From NCBI RefSeq assembly GCF_008329985.2, contig NZ_CP038437.2, forward strand, positions 4,774,001 through 4,838,000: a DNA stretch of 64,000 nt, written 5' to 3'. The notes beneath the pieces are model-generated. The model saw only the letters and a program-made list of their open reading frames with translations, was not told where the DNA came from and did not search any database. The stretch is from Halomonas binhaiensis (GTDB lineage Bacteria; Pseudomonadota; Gammaproteobacteria; Pseudomonadales; Halomonadaceae). The number at the start of each line of letters is the position of its first letter. Positions within the stretch are counted from its first letter, which is position 1. Positions 61,844 through 64,000 of the stretch are shown here, piece by piece. A program made the position numbers and the translations under genes.

Positions 61844-62545
61844 CTAGTCATCACATAGCTGACTGCGTAGGCGTCGTATGGCCTGGCTGTGAAGCTGGCA
61901 TACGCGTGATTCACTGACGCCCAATACCGCGCCGATCTCCTTGAGGTTTAACTCTTCCTGGTAATACAGGCCCATCAGCAGCTTTTCTCTTTCCGGAAGT
62001 TCAGCGATAGCGGCAATCAAGGCCTGGCGCTGTTCGCCTTCGATCAGCTCACTCAGCAGACAGGAGCTCTGTTGATCACAAAAGCCCTGTTCTCCCTTTT
62101 CTTCCAGGATCTCTTCGAACGGCAATAGCAACCCATTGTTGATATCGCCGAGCAGCTGCCGATAGCTGACTAGATCCATGTCCATGGTGGCCGCTATTTC
62201 ATGTTCTTCGGGAGCTCGCCCCAGTTTCTGCTGCAGCTCGCGGATAGTGGTTTCCAGGGCTCGGGCCTGGCGTCGTACTCTGCGAGGTAACCAGTCGCGA
62301 CTACGCAGCTCATCCAGCATGGCTCCGTGTACGCGCTGACTGGCATAGGTTGACAATTGAGCTCCCTGGTTGGGGTCATAACGTCCCAGAGCCTCGATCA
62401 ATCCGAGCATGCCGGCTTGAATGAGGTCATCGAGATCGACTCCGGCGGGCAGGCGTACCTGCAGCGCCAGTGCCTGACGCCGGACCATGGGGAGATAGGC
62501 TTCCAACTGGGCTTGTGGATCTATCTTGCCTTGGGCTGTGTACAT
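61844..62545 (-). CDS. fliA: flagellar RNA polymerase sigma factor 28
   Basis: 233 residues from the ATG at 62545, where AGGGAAC lies eight bases upstream and the product begins MYTAQGKID, as in E. coli FliA; an ATG at 62563 would add six residues. Regions 2 (VDLDDLIQAGMLGLIEALGRYD, GAMLDELRSRDWLPRRVR), 3 and 4 (LNLKEIGAVLGVSESRVCQLHSQA) are intact. It directs transcription of late flagellar and chemotaxis genes. It follows flhE. Confidence 0.95.
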   Translation of the reverse strand: MYTAQGKIDPQAQLEAYLPMVRRQALALQVRLPAGVDLDDLIQAGMLGLIEALGRYDPNQGAQLSTYASQRVHGAMLDELRSRDWLPRRVRRQARALETTIRELQQKLGRAPEEHEIAATMDMDLVSYRQLLGDINNGLLLPFEEILEEKGEQGFCDQQSSCLLSELIEGEQRQALIAAIAELPEREKLLMGLYYQEELNLKEIGAVLGVSESRVCQLHSQAIRRLRSQLCDD

Positions 62546-62575
62546 GACGGTTCCCTGTGACATGGAGGATATGCC

Positions 62576-63025
62576 TCAGCGGTGGTTGACGAGCACGTCT
62601 AGCGCTTCGATCGTCACGGGGCGCTGGTCCGGGTGAAGTCGAAAGCGGAATTGCAGTGGGGCGGAGGCGGGCAGGCCGTGAAAGGCATCGCTGGCCCCGC
62701 CTTCTGCGGCCAGGTACTGGCAGTGCTGGTTCGCGCAGAGGTAAGCGGACAGCCGACTGCCGGGAGGCGCGCGGTAATGCCAGGACACCCGAGTGATCGC
62801 GCCCTTGATGGGGCCAGAAGGTGGCCGGAGAAGAGCAGAGCGTCGTGGTATCTCGCTGGAGGCGACATTCAGACGTGGGGCCGTTGCGCTCCAGGCACCT
62901 GGTGTGGCCGTGGCCGAACTGGCGAAGACAATGAGGCAGATGTTCAGCAGAACCACCTGGCCGATCTTGATGGACCAAAGACGTAGAGCTCTGCATGAGG
63001 CCATGCTTATCTGGATGTTGGCCAT
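62576..63025 (-). CDS. flhE: flagellar protein FlhE
   Basis: 149 residues with an N-terminal hydrophobic export signal (VVLLNICLIVFASSATA) and a small periplasmic domain (ITRVSWHYRAPPGS, a Cys pair in LCANQHCQYL, ALDVLVNHR at the end). The start overlaps the flhA stop (ATGA), the position of flhE in enterics. FlhE is a periplasmic protein thought to limit proton leak through the flagellar export apparatus. Called by position plus weak similarity. Confidence 0.75.
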   Translation of the reverse strand: MANIQISMASCRALRLWSIKIGQVVLLNICLIVFASSATATPGAWSATAPRLNVASSEIPRRSALLRPPSGPIKGAITRVSWHYRAPPGSRLSAYLCANQHCQYLAAEGGASDAFHGLPASAPLQFRFRLHPDQRPVTIEALDVLVNHR

Positions 63026-64000
63026 CAGGGGGCTCCCCCGACTTCGGTGGTGATGCGCAGAATACGGTCGTCGGGGATCTCGGCCTGGGACATCACGACC
63101 AGATGGTGCAGGCGCTGACGCAGAAAGCGGGCCAGCAGGGGACGCAGGGAATGATGAACTACCATGACCGGCGGTTCCCCGCTGGCATCATGACGATGCA
63201 GGGCATCTTCGGTTTGCGTCATCAATGTTTCAGCGAGGCCAGGCTCCAGCGCACCGTTACCGCTCATGGCCTGGGTCAGAACATTTTCGAGCGAGGGTGC
63301 CAGGCCGATGACATGGAGTGTCTCCTGTCCAGCAAACCACTGCTCAGTGATGGCTCGGCCGAGTGCTACCCGCACCATGGCAACCAATTCCATGGGGTCT
63401 TGCTGGTGGGGAGCATATTCAGCCAGTGTGTCGAGTAGCGTTCGCAGATCGCGGATCGACACGTCTTCATTCAGCAGTTGCTGGAGAATGCGTGTGAAGG
63501 CCACCAGGGACAGTGTCTTGGGTATCACATCCTCGATCAGCGACTTGTCATCACTGTCTTTGGCCAGTTTATCGAGGAGCCTCTTCACCTCATGGCGGCC
63601 CAGCATCTCGGCGGCGTGGCGGTGAAGCAATTGGTTGAGGTGGGTGGCGATCACCGTGCTGGCATCGACCACGGTGTAGCCATACACCTGGGCCCGTTCA
63701 CGCTGCTCGGCATCGATCCATAAAGCTGGCAAGCCAAAAGCGGGGTCCTGGGTGGGGCTGCCATCGAGCTGGCCGGATACCTGCCCGGGATCGATGGCCA
63801 GCCAACGACCGGGCCAGGCTTCTGCGCGCCCTACCTCAGCCCCCTTGAGCGTGACCCGGTAGCTGTTGGCACCGAGCTCCAGGTTGTCGCGGATGTGTAC
63901 AACAGGAGGCAGAAAGCCGACATCCTGGGCAAACTTCTTGCGCACACTCTTGATTCTTCCCAGCAGCTCGCCTTTCTGGCGTGAGTCGACCAGAGGAATC
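63025..64000 (-). CDS. flhA: flagellar biosynthesis protein FlhA (C-terminal part, gene continues beyond the window)
   Basis: The frame is open from the right edge of the window, so the first part of the gene is missing. The visible 324 codons encode the cytoplasmic domain of FlhA: IKSVRKKFAQDVGFLPPVVHIRDN, then GYTVVDASTVIATHLNQLL and GREVKRLLDKL-like helices. FlhA is the export-gate component of the flagellar type III secretion system. An internal Met at 63945 is not the start. The stop overlaps flhE. Confidence 0.95.
   Translation of the reverse strand, partial: IPLVDSRQKGELLGRIKSVRKKFAQDVGFLPPVVHIRDNLELGANSYRVTLKGAEVGRAEAWPGRWLAIDPGQVSGQLDGSPTQDPAFGLPALWIDAEQRERAQVYGYTVVDASTVIATHLNQLLHRHAAEMLGRHEVKRLLDKLAKDSDDKSLIEDVIPKTLSLVAFTRILQQLLNEDVSIRDLRTLLDTLAEYAPHQQDPMELVAMVRVALGRAITEQWFAGQETLHVIGLAPSLENVLTQAMSGNGALEPGLAETLMTQTEDALHRHDASGEPPVMVVHHSLRPLLARFLRQRLHHLVVMSQAEIPDDRILRITTEVGGAP

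Noticed and set aside
1..64000. CRISPR array, rRNA operon or insertion sequence
   Set aside because: No regularly spaced repeats, rRNA-like sequence or transposase frame was seen.

Overview
The window looks like a chromosomal segment of a moderately GC-rich gammaproteobacterium, most likely a member of the Halomonadaceae. This is inferred from the yicC-rph-crc-like-pyrE order, the two tripartite tricarboxylate transporters (TTT), the acidic low-complexity linker of the cytochrome c, and the flagellar genes at the right end. No rRNA was seen. One tRNA (Arg, CCG) is present. There is no CRISPR array, integrase or transposase.

Layout. 0.5-7.2 kb: small catabolic and transport genes (tautomerase, POT peptide transporter with a proline iminopeptidase-like hydrolase, pirin with a divergent LysR regulator, a secreted cysteine-free Asp/Glu racemase-like protein, a second LysR). 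7.4-11.7 kb: a tctCBA transporter with a class V aminotransferase. 11.8-18.2 kb: an FAD-linked oxidase divergent from a gudD-tctCBA operon, probably for glucarate or galactarate. 18.5-33.6 kb: a defence island holding a complete type I restriction-modification locus (hsdR, a Fic-protein remnant, hsdM, hsdS), a coupled DUF3800 protein, a 2001-residue DUF4011/helicase/nuclease protein, and an orphan antitoxin-like regulator with two operators. 33.7-39.8 kb: housekeeping genes yicC, rph, a Crc-like ExoIII relative, pyrE, trmL and rep. 39.9-44.2 kb: vanAB-type demethylase, transporter and VanR-like regulator with GGATCC-centred operators. 44.3-45.4 kb: cytochrome c and tRNA-Arg.

45.4-50.2 kb is an accessory segment bounded by two 61-bp near-identical terminator-containing repeats, the first abutting the tRNA. 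It carries two small PAAR proteins, a candidate papain-like effector and four small membrane or signal-anchored proteins that look like immunity genes, followed by an NmrA-like reductase and an HxlR regulator. 50.2-54.2 kb: a CitA/CitB-like two-component system with a 2-hydroxycarboxylate transporter. 54.4-57.2 kb: CDF transporter, META lipoprotein, secreted metallo-beta-lactamase-fold hydrolase. 57.4-61.6 kb: a sulfur module of sulfide:quinone-oxidoreductase-like enzyme, persulfide-dioxygenase-like enzyme, Cds1-like cysteine desulfhydrase and Lrp-type regulator. 61.8-64.0 kb: fliA, flhE and the 3' part of flhA, which runs off the window.

Most interesting for follow-up are the giant helicase-nuclease in the defence island, the PAAR/effector/immunity cassette with its flanking repeats, the Fic remnant inside the hsd locus, and two enzymes that have lost catalytic residues (the cysteine-free racemase-like protein and the Crc-like ExoIII relative).
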